Source: Altererythrobacter sp. B11 (GTDB taxonomy: Bacteria > Pseudomonadota > Alphaproteobacteria > Sphingomonadales > Sphingomonadaceae). From it: a DNA stretch of 64,000 nucleotides. The stretch is from the NCBI RefSeq assembly GCF_003569745.1, contig NZ_AP018498.1:1959001-2023000 (forward strand), given 5' to 3'. Positions 22,150 through 31,388 of the stretch are shown here, piece by piece. The position numbers were made by a program, and so were the translations under genes. Numbering within the stretch: the stretch's first letter is position 1; each line of letters starts with the position of its first letter. The notes beneath the pieces were generated by a model. The model had not been told where the DNA came from, did no database searches, and was given only the letters and a program-made list of their open reading frames with translations.

Positions 22150-22653
22150 TCAATTGACGCTATGGCGGATTGCGCGGGAGATGGCTTTGCGCGCCTTGCG
22201 GGTCGCGATCCGCGCGGTGTCGGCAGCTTCTGCAGCATAGAGCTCGGCTTCGCGGCGCATTCGGCGGGCGCTCTGTCCCACCATGTCCCCGGCATCCTCC
22301 AGCGTATCCGCGCTTGCTTCACGCGCGCTCTCGGTCGCAGCCATGGCCTTGGCGGCATAGGCCAGCGCCATCTCGGTTCCGAGCGTGGCCAGACCGGAAG
22401 CCTTACCACCGGCCTTCAGAGCCAGGCGGCGCGTGGGAGAGCCCTTGAACAGCGCGCTGATCAGCACGCCAGCGGCGAGGCCACCTGCGACGATCGCGAT
22501 CGGATGATCCTTGGCAAAGGCGGTGACCTGGTCACGCGTGGCGGCGGCCTTCTCGCTCACGCGCTCGCCCAGCGTGGGGTCGGTGCGGGCATTCAGGCGG
22601 GCCTGTCCCGCTTCGACCTTGTGCTTGATCTGCTGGCGCTTTGCCTCGGTCAT
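22150..22653 (-). CDS. Membrane-anchored helical protein, DUF883/YqjD-like architecture
   Basis: The 167-residue protein is an Ala/Lys/Arg-rich helix with one membrane segment in the middle (HPIAIVAGGLAAGVLISALF, about residues 49-69). The N-terminal part (residues 1-48) is amphipathic, and the C-terminal part (about 80-167) is a long charged helix with coiled-coil character. YqjD/ElaB proteins anchor by a similar GG-containing segment and some bind ribosomes in stationary phase; whether that applies here is unknown. A consensus EcfG promoter lies 36 bases upstream, so it is likely induced in the general stress response. Confidence 0.75.
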   Translation of the reverse strand: MTEAKRQQIKHKVEAGQARLNARTDPTLGERVSEKAAATRDQVTAFAKDHPIAIVAGGLAAGVLISALFKGSPTRRLALKAGGKASGLATLGTEMALAYAAKAMAATESAREASADTLEDAGDMVGQSARRMRREAELYAAEAADTARIATRKARKAISRAIRHSVN

Positions 22654-22689
22654 TTTGGCTCTCCGGTGTGAATTGATGGTCGTTGGCGG

Positions 22690-22715
22690 AACGAGCAGCC
22701 GTGGCGTCCGGTTCC
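22690..22715 (-). promoter_or_regulatory. EcfG (general stress sigma) promoter
   Basis: The minus strand reads GGAAC, 17 bases, CGTT, an exact match to the alphaproteobacterial EcfG consensus. The -10 element ends 36 bases before the ATG at 22653, so it should drive the DUF883-like gene separately from the upstream promoter at 24133. Confidence 0.85.
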
Positions 22716-22737
22716 GGTCGGCACCGGAAGCGGGGCC

Positions 22738-23034
22738 CTAAGCGGTGTGATCTTCCGCCATCCAGCGATCCATCACCTCTATGATGGGCCGTCGGGCGAG
22801 GAACAGCGCCGCTGCCGCCGCCGCCCCGACGATCGCGCTGCGATGGGCCGTCGCAAAATCCGCCGCCTCCTCCGCCATGTCGGCAGAGCCTTCGGTCAAT
22901 CGATCGGCAAGGCGCCCGCCGATGCCGCGCGCGCGCGCGTCTCCGCGTACGAACTGGATATCCGTGAGAAACAACTCGCGCGCCGCGTCGCGTAGCGCTT
23001 TGTCTTCGGCCAGACGCTGCTTAATCCCGCTCAC
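22738..23034 (-). CDS. Small membrane-anchored protein of unknown function
   Basis: The 98-residue product has a charged helical N-terminal region (MSGIKQRLAEDKALRDAARELF), an Arg/Gly-rich stretch, and one membrane segment (SAIVGAAAAAALFLARRPII, about residues 66-85). The ATG at 23034 overlaps the stop of the upstream gene by four bases (ATGA), so it is translationally coupled to the holin-like protein and belongs to the same stress-type operon. I recognise no named family. Confidence 0.7.
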   Translation of the reverse strand: MSGIKQRLAEDKALRDAARELFLTDIQFVRGDARARGIGGRLADRLTEGSADMAEEAADFATAHRSAIVGAAAAAALFLARRPIIEVMDRWMAEDHTA

Positions 23035-23507
23035 GGCTTGGTCCTCGTGCTGCTGTCCTTATCGGAAAACGCGGCCTGAATATCGGACAGGCTGTCCAGC
23101 GCCCGGCGCGCCATCAGCCAGGCGACGATCAGAAGGGCGCCGACGACCAGCGCTGTCGCACCCCACGCCGTGATCAGCGGGGTCAGCGCGATGATCAGCC
23201 CCACCGCCAGCGCGATAGCCGCGACGAACGCCACGAGCGCTGCGCCCGCCCCGAAGATGGCCACGCCCTTTGCGCGATCGGCGGTATAGGCGGCGCGGGT
23301 GACCTGATAATTGAGTTCCGCCTGGGCATAGGTCTTGCCGTCGTCGATCAGCGCCTGGACATCTTCCAGCAGCGAATGGCCGAGATAGTCTTCGGGATCG
23401 TCTTCCGGCTCCGGCGTAAAGCCGAGTTCAGGTTCGGGCATGGGGTTCACGCCGAACGCATCAACTCTGCCGGCGGTCCCGGCCACGTTCTGCTCGCGGC
23501 CGATCAC
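23031..23507 (-). CDS. Phage-holin-family (DUF1469/Holin-X-like) membrane protein
   Basis: About 158 residues. After an acidic N-terminal region (PEPELGFTPEPEDDPEDY) comes a soluble helix (EDVQALIDDGKTYAQAELNYQVTRAAYTADRAKG) and two membrane helices (GVAIFGAGAALVAFVAAIALAVGLII and ALVVGALLIVAWLMARRAL), the layout of the phage holin superfamily III / DUF1469 proteins, which are chromosomal and not part of a phage here. The start is uncertain: GTG at 23507 has an AGAGGA ribosome site ten bases upstream; TTG at 23540 and ATG at 23441 are alternatives. No lysis gene lies nearby. Confidence 0.75.
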   Translation of the reverse strand: MIGREQNVAGTAGRVDAFGVNPMPEPELGFTPEPEDDPEDYLGHSLLEDVQALIDDGKTYAQAELNYQVTRAAYTADRAKGVAIFGAGAALVAFVAAIALAVGLIIALTPLITAWGATALVVGALLIVAWLMARRALDSLSDIQAAFSDKDSSTRTKP

Positions 23508-23543
23508 GCCGGGGGTGTCCTCTCGATTGGGGGCGGGCAAAGC

Positions 23544-24053
23544 TTACTTGCTGCGGAAGATGCGTGCGAGCAGGAAGCCGGCTACGGCAGCAATACCCAC
23601 TGCGGCTGCGGGCTTTTCACGCACGAACTGCCGGGCATCCTCGCCCAATTCCTCGAGACTCTTGTTGTCGAGCCGTTCGGCGGTGGACTGCAGGGATTGC
23701 GAGGCGCTGCGCGCATAGTCGCCGAACTTCGGCCCGAGCTTCTCGTCGATGCTATCGGCACTGTCGAACACCATCCGGCTCACGCTGCTCAGCGCGGAAC
23801 TCGCGCGGGCCTTGCCTTCGTTGGCCAGTTCGCCGGCCTTGGATTTCGCCTCCACCGTCCAGTCATCACCCTTGGCGCGGGCCTGATCGCGGTAAGAGGA
23901 TGCACGCTCCTTCGCGTCGGCTTTCAGTGCGCTCGCGGCCGCGCGAGCCTCGTCGACGGCGGCGTTGAAATGGCTCTTTGCTTCGGCCTTCGCATCCGTG
24001 GTGGCGGTCTTCTTGCGGGGCGTGGGCTTTGCAGCTGCGGTCTCGACCATCAT
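23544..24053 (-). CDS. DUF883/YqjD-like membrane-anchored protein
   Basis: The 169-residue protein is Ala/Lys/Glu-rich: a basic N-terminus (AAAKPTPRKKTATTDAKAEAK), a long alanine-rich coiled-coil-like region (about residues 25-140) and a C-terminal membrane anchor EKPAAAVGIAAVAGFLLARIFRSK, which matches the DUF883 C-terminal pattern. E. coli relatives ElaB and YqjD are stationary-phase inner-membrane proteins. Two ATGs (24053, 24050) follow an AAAGG ribosome site; the first is used here. It heads the minus-strand cluster and has an exact EcfG promoter 80 bases upstream. Confidence 0.82.
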   Translation of the reverse strand: MMVETAAAKPTPRKKTATTDAKAEAKSHFNAAVDEARAAASALKADAKERASSYRDQARAKGDDWTVEAKSKAGELANEGKARASSALSSVSRMVFDSADSIDEKLGPKFGDYARSASQSLQSTAERLDNKSLEELGEDARQFVREKPAAAVGIAAVAGFLLARIFRSK

Positions 24054-24132
24054 TGTCACCTTTCAGGTTGCGGACGAACGGGATGATACACGCGGGATGC
24101 GGCGTATGGCACCCGCTAACTTCAGCAAATCG

Positions 24133-24157
24133 AACGCGGCTTGCGCCGCAAGGTTCC
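24133..24157 (-). promoter_or_regulatory. EcfG (general stress sigma) promoter
   Basis: The minus strand reads GGAAC, 16 bases, CGTT, an exact EcfG-type promoter. It points into the DUF883-like gene at 24053 and the overlapping genes after it, and lies in the 179-base space divergent from eno. Confidence 0.85.
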
Positions 24158-24184
24158 GCCGCATAACAGGCGGCGGCCCGTTAG

Positions 24185-25519
<1,335 letters not shown>

Positions 25520-25528
25520 GCGACCACA

Positions 25529-25555
25529 GGGTTCGGCCCTGTATGGGCCGAACCC
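25529..25555. terminator. Hairpin between convergent eno and aldo/keto reductase genes
   Basis: An 11-bp perfect stem (GGGTTCGGCCC / GGGCCGAACCC) with a TGTAT loop lies ten bases after the eno stop. It has no T tract on the plus strand but is well placed to separate the two convergent genes. Confidence 0.75.
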
Positions 25556-25573
25556 ATCCGCGCGGACGGCAGC

Positions 25574-26500
25574 TTATCCTCCCGCCGCAGTGAGCCGGGC
25601 AATTTGCGTGTCGCTCAGCTCCAGCTCCAGCGCCTCGAACTGGACATCCAGCTGCTCTGGCCGGCTGGCGCTGGCGATAGGGGCAGCGATGCCGGGCTGG
25701 CGCATGAGCCAGGCCAGCGCAATCGCCGCCATGCTGGCACCGGTTTCCTCAACGATAGCGTCCAGCACCGGCAGCGTCTTCAACCCTTGCTCGAAGAAGC
25801 GTTCCACGCTCGATCCGCGATTGTGCCGCGCCAGATCCTCACGCGTGCGATATTTGCCGGTAAGGAACCCGCCGGCTAGGCCGAACCACGGAAGCATGGC
25901 AATTCCGCGCCCCGTGCAGAGCCGTTGCAGGGTCGGCCCATAGCTGTCGCGCACCACCACATTGTATTCGTTCTGCAGCACGGTGAAGGGCGTCATCCCA
26001 TTGGCATGCGCGATGGTGTGGACCGCCGCCAGCCGGCCGGCGTCGTAATTGGAGGCGCCCAGCTCGCGGACCTGCCCGGCCTTCACCAGCGCATCGAAGC
26101 CCGCGGCCACGTCTTCCAGCGGGGTCACCTGATCGTCCCGGTGCGCGTAGTAGAGATCGACATAGTCGGTCTGCAGCCGCTCCAGCGATTTCTGCAGCTC
26201 ATCGCGTATTTTCGCGGGCTCAAGATCCCCGGGCCGGGCGTGCATCCCGGTCTTGGTGGCGATCCGCATGTCCGCGCGGACCCCGCGCGAAGCGAGCCAT
26301 TTGCCGATCACGGTTTCGCTCTCGCCGCCTACGTGGCCGGGCACCCAGTCCGAATATCCCTGCGCCGTATCCACCATGCGCCCGCCCGCTTCGTAAAAGC
26401 GGTCGAGGATGGCAAAGCTGGTGTCCTCATCCGCGGTGAAGCCGAATACGTTGCCGCCGAGAACCAGCGGCAAGCCGGCGATGGATGGGTGATCTGTCAT
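25574..26500 (-). CDS. Aldo/keto reductase
   Basis: The 308-residue protein has the AKR barrel signature with the catalytic tetrad: Asp and Tyr in VDTAQGYSDW, Lys in RIATKTG, and His in DLYYAHRDD. The C-terminal NADPH-binding segment IAPIASASRPEQLD is also present. Such enzymes reduce carbonyls with NADPH; the substrate is not evident. The ATG at 26500 has an AGGAG ribosome site, so the longer frame upstream is not used. It is divergent from the flavin reductase gene with a 140-base spacer. Confidence 0.92.
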   Translation of the reverse strand: MTDHPSIAGLPLVLGGNVFGFTADEDTSFAILDRFYEAGGRMVDTAQGYSDWVPGHVGGESETVIGKWLASRGVRADMRIATKTGMHARPGDLEPAKIRDELQKSLERLQTDYVDLYYAHRDDQVTPLEDVAAGFDALVKAGQVRELGASNYDAGRLAAVHTIAHANGMTPFTVLQNEYNVVVRDSYGPTLQRLCTGRGIAMLPWFGLAGGFLTGKYRTREDLARHNRGSSVERFFEQGLKTLPVLDAIVEETGASMAAIALAWLMRQPGIAAPIASASRPEQLDVQFEALELELSDTQIARLTAAGG

Positions 26501-26640
26501 GCGTCTCTCTCCTAGGCTTGCGGGCGGGCTATCACAGGCAGGCGCGATCCCCAAAGGGGGCCGCCCGCTATCAGGCTGTTTCCGCGCCGCTCCTTGCGCC
26601 AGTCCTTGCACCGGCGGATGCGACACCGCATGGAGAAGGC

Positions 26641-27162
26641 ATGACCGATGCCGCGCCCCAGCCATATGACGACCTGCTCAACTCCTATCGCAACGCCATG
26701 CGCCACGTCGCGGCTACGGTCTATGCGGTGACGACACGGCACGAAGGGGCGCGCCATGGCATTCTCGCAACCGCGGTCAGTTCGCTCAGCTTCGATCCGC
26801 CGTCGCTGCTCGCCTGCATCAACCGCTCCGCCTCGCTGCACGAGCCAATGAACTATGCGGAAGGTTTCGCGGTGAACGTCCTCGGGCTCGGCAACCGCGA
26901 CGTGGCGGAGCAGTTCAACCGCGAGCGGGGGGAGGAGCGCTTCATGCTGGGCGAGTGGGAGGATTGGCACGGGCAGCCGGTGCTCGCCAATGCCCAGTCC
27001 AGCTTCGTGTGCCGCTGCGTCGACCGGCATGAGTTCGGCACGCATTCGATCTTTATCGGCGAACTGCTGGCGGCCAAGCACCGCGACGATGCGGCACCGC
27101 TGACCTATTACGATCGGCACTTCATCGACATCAGCGCGGCGCCGGAGAAGAGCGACATCTGA
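26641..27162 (+). CDS. Flavin reductase family protein (FMN-binding split barrel)
   Basis: The 173-residue protein has the HpaC-like flavin reductase fold: MRHVAATVYAVTT, GILATAVSSLSFDPPSLLACINRSAS (flavin-binding strand and turn), FAVNVLG and the C-terminal HSIFIGELLAA...PLTYYDRHF. These proteins reduce FMN/FAD with NAD(P)H and feed a two-component monooxygenase; no monooxygenase partner is encoded next to it. The ATG at 26641 follows GGAGAAGG. No clear operon link to its neighbours. Confidence 0.9.
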   Translation: MTDAAPQPYDDLLNSYRNAMRHVAATVYAVTTRHEGARHGILATAVSSLSFDPPSLLACINRSASLHEPMNYAEGFAVNVLGLGNRDVAEQFNRERGEERFMLGEWEDWHGQPVLANAQSSFVCRCVDRHEFGTHSIFIGELLAAKHRDDAAPLTYYDRHFIDISAAPEKSDI

Positions 27163-27256
27163 CGCCTTTCGCGGGCGTTGCGCCCATTGCACGGCGGGTC
27201 CCTTCGCGGCCATAATGGGAGCCCGTGGCGCTGAGCCATTAACTGCAGGGGGTGTG

Positions 27257-28255
27257 ATGCGTATTCTGGTCACCGGCGCGGCCGGCTTCATCGGCTATCA
27301 TGTCACCCTGGCTCTGCTCGCGCGCGGTGACAGCGTCCTCGGCATCGACAATCTCAACGATTACTACTCCATCGCTCTCAAGCAGGCGCGGCGTGACGGG
27401 CTGGCGGCGGCGGGCGGCAACCGGTTCACCTTCCTGCCGCTGGATTTCGCCGATCAGGCGGCGCTGGCCAGTGCGCTGGAGCATGCGGAGGTGGACCGCA
27501 TCGTCCATCTGGGCGCGCAGGCAGGCGTGCGTTATTCGCTCGAAAACCCGCGCGCCTATGCCCAGTCCAATCTGGTCGGCCATCTCAACATGCTGGAACT
27601 GGCGCGAGAGAGGGGGGTGGCGCATATGGTCTATGCCAGCTCCAGCTCCGTCTATGGCGGCAATGCCAAGCTGCCCTTCGCCGTGGAGGACCGGGTGGAT
27701 CACCCGCTGTCACTCTATGCCGCCACGAAGAAGGCGGACGAGTTGATGAGCGAGACCTACGCCCATCTGTTCCGCCTGCCGCTCACAGGGCTGCGGTTCT
27801 TCACGGTCTATGGCCCGTGGGGGCGGCCGGACATGATGATGTGGATCTTCACCTCGAAGATCCTCGCGGGGGAGCCGATCCCGGTGTTCAACGGCGGCGA
27901 CATGTATCGCGATTTCACCTATATCGACGACATCGTGGCCGGGGTGATCGCCTGCCTCGACCATCCGCCGGCCGATGACGGGGCGGAAAAGGCGGGCGGC
28001 AGCACCAAGCCGCACGCGCTCTACAACATCGGCAACCATCGCTCCGAACATGTGCTGGAGGTGATCCGCCTGCTGGAAGAGGCCTGCGGGCGTAAGGCGG
28101 AGCTGGAGATGAAGCCGATGCAGCCGGGCGACGTGCAGCGGACCTATGCCGATATCGAGGCGATTTCGCGCGACCTCGGCTATGCGCCCACCACCAGCGT
28201 GCAGGCCGGGGTGCCGCTGTTCGTTGACTGGTATCGCCAGTATCACCGGCTGTAG
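27257..28255 (+). CDS. NAD-dependent epimerase, UDP-glucuronate 4-epimerase-like
   Basis: The 332-residue protein is an extended SDR: the nucleotide-binding GAAGFIGYHV at the N-terminus, catalytic Ser-Ser-Val followed by LYAATKKADE (the Tyr-X3-Lys pair), and the subfamily sequences GIDNLNDYY and RFFTVYGPWGRPDMM typical of UDP-glucuronate 4-epimerases (CapI/LspL type). It would supply UDP-galacturonate for surface polysaccharides, but no glycosyltransferases lie nearby. The ATG at 27257 restores the family start. It converges with the following gene, leaving nine bases between stops. Confidence 0.9.
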   Translation: MRILVTGAAGFIGYHVTLALLARGDSVLGIDNLNDYYSIALKQARRDGLAAAGGNRFTFLPLDFADQAALASALEHAEVDRIVHLGAQAGVRYSLENPRAYAQSNLVGHLNMLELARERGVAHMVYASSSSVYGGNAKLPFAVEDRVDHPLSLYAATKKADELMSETYAHLFRLPLTGLRFFTVYGPWGRPDMMMWIFTSKILAGEPIPVFNGGDMYRDFTYIDDIVAGVIACLDHPPADDGAEKAGGSTKPHALYNIGNHRSEHVLEVIRLLEEACGRKAELEMKPMQPGDVQRTYADIEAISRDLGYAPTTSVQAGVPLFVDWYRQYHRL

Positions 28256-28264
28256 CCGCGCGGG

Positions 28265-29413
28265 TCAGCCGATCAGTTCGAGATCGATTTCCGCGAGGCT
28301 GCGGGTGCCGAGCAGCGCCATGGTGCGGCGCAGTTCCTCCGCCAGCAGGCTGAGTGCGCGGGTGACGCCCGGCTGCCCGGCGGCGGAGAGGCCATAGAGC
28401 GGGGCGCGGCCGACCAGCACCGCATCGGCGCCCTGCGCCAGCGCCTTCACCACGTCGCTGCCCCGGCGAATGCCGCTGTCGAGGAACAGGGTGAGCCGGT
28501 CGCTCACCGCGCTCCGGATGTCGGGCAGGGCCGCGAGCGGGGCGATGGCGGAATCGAGCGCGCGGCCGCCGTGGTTGGAGACCACGATCCCGTCGGCGCC
28601 GAGCCGCACCGCCTCTTCCGCATCGGCGGGGTGCAAGATACCCTTGAGCACGAGCTTACCCGGCCAGCGATCCCGCAGGGCCCGCATCTCTTCCCAGTCC
28701 AGATTGTCGAGCTTGAACAGCGCGCCGGGATGCGCGCCTTTGGTGACGCTGGCGCGCAGCCGGTCGGGCAGATTGGCTTGGCTCGGTATGCCGCCGCTCA
28801 GCGCATAGCGGCCCATCACCCCGGCCAGCCAGCGGGGATGGGTGAGCACATCCAGCGTGTTGCGCGCGTTGAGCCGGAAGGGCGTGCCGAAGCCGTTGCG
28901 GTGGATATACTCGCGGTTCGGCGGCACCGACATGTCGAGCGTGACGAACAGCGCCTCGCAACCGCTTTGCCAGGCCCGCTCCAGCACCGCGTGGGACAGC
29001 GCCCGGTCTTCCCACAGATAGAGCTGGAACCACTGCCGCCCGCCCGCGGCGGCGATCTGCTCCACATCGATCGTGCTGGCGGAGGAGATGGTGAAGGGCA
29101 GCCCCGCCTCCGCAGCAGCGCGGGCGAGGGCCAGATCGCCTTCATGCCACAGCAGCCCCGCCGCGCCAGTCGGTGCCAGCGCGAGGGGGAGGGGGCTCTC
29201 GCGCCCGAAGATCGTGGTCCGCGTGTCGATCGCGTGCACGCCGCGCAGCACGCGGGGGCGGAAGGTCACCGCATCGAAGGCCGCGCGGTTGCGGGCCATC
29301 GCCGCCTCATCCTCCACCCCGCGCTCGAGATATTCCCACACGCCGTGCGGCAGCCGCCGCTGCGCCCGCAGGCGCAGGTCGGCGATGTTGTAGCAGGCGA
29401 GATCCGCCGCCAC
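28265..29413 (-). CDS. FMN-dependent alpha-hydroxy-acid oxidizing protein
   Basis: The 382-residue protein is a member of the L-lactate dehydrogenase/glycolate oxidase family: PLALAPTGAAGLLWHEGD near the N-terminus, the substrate/FMN segment LVLKGILHPADAEEAV and the catalytic His-Gly-Gly-Arg in IVVSNHGGRALD. It oxidises 2-hydroxy acids; the electron acceptor (quinone, cytochrome or oxygen) cannot be read from the sequence. It starts at GTG nine bases after the SDR stop, so the two are probably one operon. Confidence 0.92.
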   Translation of the reverse strand: MAADLACYNIADLRLRAQRRLPHGVWEYLERGVEDEAAMARNRAAFDAVTFRPRVLRGVHAIDTRTTIFGRESPLPLALAPTGAAGLLWHEGDLALARAAAEAGLPFTISSASTIDVEQIAAAGGRQWFQLYLWEDRALSHAVLERAWQSGCEALFVTLDMSVPPNREYIHRNGFGTPFRLNARNTLDVLTHPRWLAGVMGRYALSGGIPSQANLPDRLRASVTKGAHPGALFKLDNLDWEEMRALRDRWPGKLVLKGILHPADAEEAVRLGADGIVVSNHGGRALDSAIAPLAALPDIRSAVSDRLTLFLDSGIRRGSDVVKALAQGADAVLVGRAPLYGLSAAGQPGVTRALSLLAEELRRTMALLGTRSLAEIDLELIG

Positions 29414-29422
29414 GGACCGGGC

Positions 29423-30151
29423 TCAGCCGCGCCCGAGGAACGGGATCTTGTTCTGGACCACCAGCCCTTCGTAGAAATTCAGATGGTCGGGGATGTCGGC
29501 CATGTGGACGATCACCGCGGCAATATCCATCGGGTCGGCCGCAAGTCCGTCAGGCAGCTTCACAGCGCCGGGCGCGATTTCCGTCGCCACGATGCCGGGA
29601 TGGAAGATGGAGGCGGCGATATTGTGCTCGCGCCCGTCGATCGCCAGCGAGCGGGTCAGCCCGTCGAGGCCCCACTTGCTCGCCGCATAGGCAGGGCTGT
29701 CCTGCCGCGGAACGCGCGCGGAGATGGAGCCGATGTTGATGATCCGGCCATGCCCCTGGCCCTTCATCACGCGGAAGGCCGCGCGGCTGCACAGGAAGGC
29801 GCTGGTAAGGTTGGTTTCGATCACCTGATGCCAGAGCGAAAGCTCCATCTCGTCCACCGGGGTGGAATCGGCGATGCCGGCATTGTTAATCAGCACATCC
29901 ACCGTGCCGAAGCGCTGCACTGCGCTGTCGAACAGGTTCTGCACCGCGGCTTCGTCGGTTACGTCGGTGGCAACGGCCAGCGCTTCCCCGCCCATGCTCT
30001 CGATCTTTTCCACCAGCTGCTGCAGGCGTTCCGCGCGGCGCGCCGCCAGCACCACCTTGGCGCCCTTTTCCACCAGCACCAGCGCGCAAGCTTCCCCGAT
30101 GCCCGAACTCGCACCGGTTACCACCGCCACACGACCTTTCAGAATGCTCAC
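29423..30151 (-). CDS. Short-chain dehydrogenase/reductase
   Basis: The 242-residue classical SDR has the cofactor motif TGASSGIGE, the NNAG strand and the catalytic Ser with YAASK (Tyr-X3-Lys) in the expected spacing. The segment AARRAERL after the second strand, basic in character, suggests NADP(H) preference. Substrate unknown. It is transcribed just before the hydroxy-acid oxidase gene, so the two may share a pathway. Confidence 0.93.
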   Translation of the reverse strand: MSILKGRVAVVTGASSGIGEACALVLVEKGAKVVLAARRAERLQQLVEKIESMGGEALAVATDVTDEAAVQNLFDSAVQRFGTVDVLINNAGIADSTPVDEMELSLWHQVIETNLTSAFLCSRAAFRVMKGQGHGRIINIGSISARVPRQDSPAYAASKWGLDGLTRSLAIDGREHNIAASIFHPGIVATEIAPGAVKLPDGLAADPMDIAAVIVHMADIPDHLNFYEGLVVQNKIPFLGRG

Positions 30152-30247
30152 CTTCGATCCCCTTTCGGCATGATTTTGCCGAACCGCTTAGCGGGGCGGG
30201 GCGGGAAGCGAAACCGCCAATCCCCCCGCGCGAGGAAGAGGCGGGCG

Positions 30248-30499
30248 TTAGCCGATGGCGAAGTGGCGCACGATCCGTTCATCCAACGGTTCCGCAAAAC
30301 GGACCGAGAACGATGTCTCGTCTTCATTTTCGGCATGGCCGGAGAAGGGCCCGAGCCCGCCGATCCAGAAATCGACTCGTCCCGCAGCGAGCCGATGACC
30401 GGGCTCGGGAACAAGCCGGCAGTCGCGTTGAGAAAGATTGAGGATCACCAGTTTGCGCGGCGAGCTCGCCTCGTCCACATACGTGCCCAGCACCTGCAT
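30248..30499 (-). CDS. Small PilZ-like domain protein (degenerate)
   Basis: The 83-residue product has the second half of a PilZ fold: VILNLSQRDCRLVPEPGHRLAAG (equivalent to the D/N-x-S-x-x-G strand), FWIGGLGPFSGH and FSVRFAEPLDE. The cyclic-di-GMP-binding RxxxR motif expected before the first strand is missing, so nucleotide binding is doubtful. An AGGAG ribosome site stands eight bases before the ATG at 30499, so the gene is real. It is divergent from the act operon (start 30726), sharing a 226-base regulatory space. Confidence 0.65.
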   Translation of the reverse strand: MQVLGTYVDEASSPRKLVILNLSQRDCRLVPEPGHRLAAGRVDFWIGGLGPFSGHAENEDETSFSVRFAEPLDERIVRHFAIG

Positions 30500-30665
30500 T
30501 CGCCCGGCTCCTGCTATCGAGGCGGCAAAGCAGCCCCGTCCTGACCGCCCGGAAGTCGCGGATTGCGAAATCGGTTCCCGGCTTCCGCGCGCACTGGCGA
30601 CGAATTGCGAAAGACTCGCGACAAACCGCCGAAAAAGGGCCTCAGAAACAATTCAGCAAAAATTG

Positions 30666-30691
30666 GGAACGGGCGCGCAGCTTCAGCCGTA
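30666..30691 (+). promoter_or_regulatory. Candidate EcfG-like promoter of the act/cox operon
   Basis: The sequence reads GGAAC, 17 bases, CGTA: one base off the EcfG consensus. The -10 element ends 34 bases before the proposed actA start and 23 bases before its ribosome site, a suitable position. One mismatch makes this tentative. Confidence 0.4.
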
Positions 30692-30725
30692 ACCTCCGCG
30701 GGAATGAGCGAATGAGGAGGGATCG

Positions 30726-31388
30726 ACGGCGCAGCTGTTTCCACCGGCGGCCGACACCTGGCTGCGCTTCGTGGCGAGCGGGCTGGCGATCGTGCTGGTT
30801 GGCCTGATGCTGGGCGCTTTCGATTATGCCAATTCCCCCTATGTCACGGCCGTCGGCTGGGTCGGCGATCAACCGGTTCCGTTCAGTCACAAGCACCATG
30901 TTGCGGATGACGGGATCGATTGCCGCTATTGCCACACCGGGGTGGAAACCTCCCCCAATGCCGGCCTGCCGCCCACGCACACCTGCATGACCTGCCATTC
31001 GCAATTGTGGACCGACGCCGGCGTGCTGGCGCCAGTGCGCCACAGCTATGCCAGCGGGGAGCCGATCCGCTGGCAGCGCGTGGCGCAGCTGCCGGACTAC
31101 GTCTATTTCGATCATTCCATCCATGTGAACCGCGGCGTCGCCTGCGTGGAATGCCATGGACGGATCGACCGGATGCCGCTGACGAGCCGGGCAGAGCCGT
31201 TCCAGATGCAGTTCTGCCTCGAATGCCACCGCGATCCTGCCGGCCGGCTGCGCCCGCCCGATCAGGTCACCCGCATGGAGCCGCTCGGCTGGACCGAGGC
31301 GGAGGCGCGTCGCTTTGGCGAAGGGGTGATCGCGGCGCATCACATCAACACCAAGACATTGGACAATTGCGGGATCTGCCACCGATGA
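30726..31388 (+). CDS. actA: Alternative complex III subunit ActA, pentahaem cytochrome c
   Basis: About 220 residues with one N-terminal membrane helix (GLAIVLVGLMLGAF) and five CXXCH haem sites (CRYCH, CMTCH, CVECH, CLECH, CGICH), the ActA pattern. Periplasmic part receives electrons within alternative complex III, a quinol:cytochrome c/oxidase reductase. The start is unusual: an exact AGGAGG ribosome site at 30715-30720 is followed, five bases on, by ACG, then AQLFPPAADTWLRF, which resembles the ActA N-terminus. No ATG, GTG or TTG is in frame until GTG at 30771, which lacks a ribosome site and would remove these residues. The stop overlaps actB by four bases. Confidence 0.93.
   Translation, partial: TAQLFPPAADTWLRFVASGLAIVLVGLMLGAFDYANSPYVTAVGWVGDQPVPFSHKHHVADDGIDCRYCHTGVETSPNAGLPPTHTCMTCHSQLWTDAGVLAPVRHSYASGEPIRWQRVAQLPDYVYFDHSIHVNRGVACVECHGRIDRMPLTSRAEPFQMQFCLECHRDPAGRLRPPDQVTRMEPLGWTEAEARRFGEGVIAAHHINTKTLDNCGICHR

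Noticed and set aside
23031-23507. A prophage remnant, based on the holin-family protein
   Set aside because: No other phage gene, integrase or attachment site is near. The protein belongs to a chromosomal membrane-protein family within a stress-type cluster.
30649-30665. A short inverted repeat (CAATT-N7-AATTG) before actA as an FNR/CRP-type site
   Set aside because: The arms are only 5 bp and do not match a known regulator consensus (FNR needs TTGAT-N4-ATCAA).
30771-31388. GTG at 30771 as the start of actA
   Set aside because: It lacks a ribosome site and drops conserved residues encoded from 30726, where an exact AGGAGG is in place. Kept only as the fallback start.
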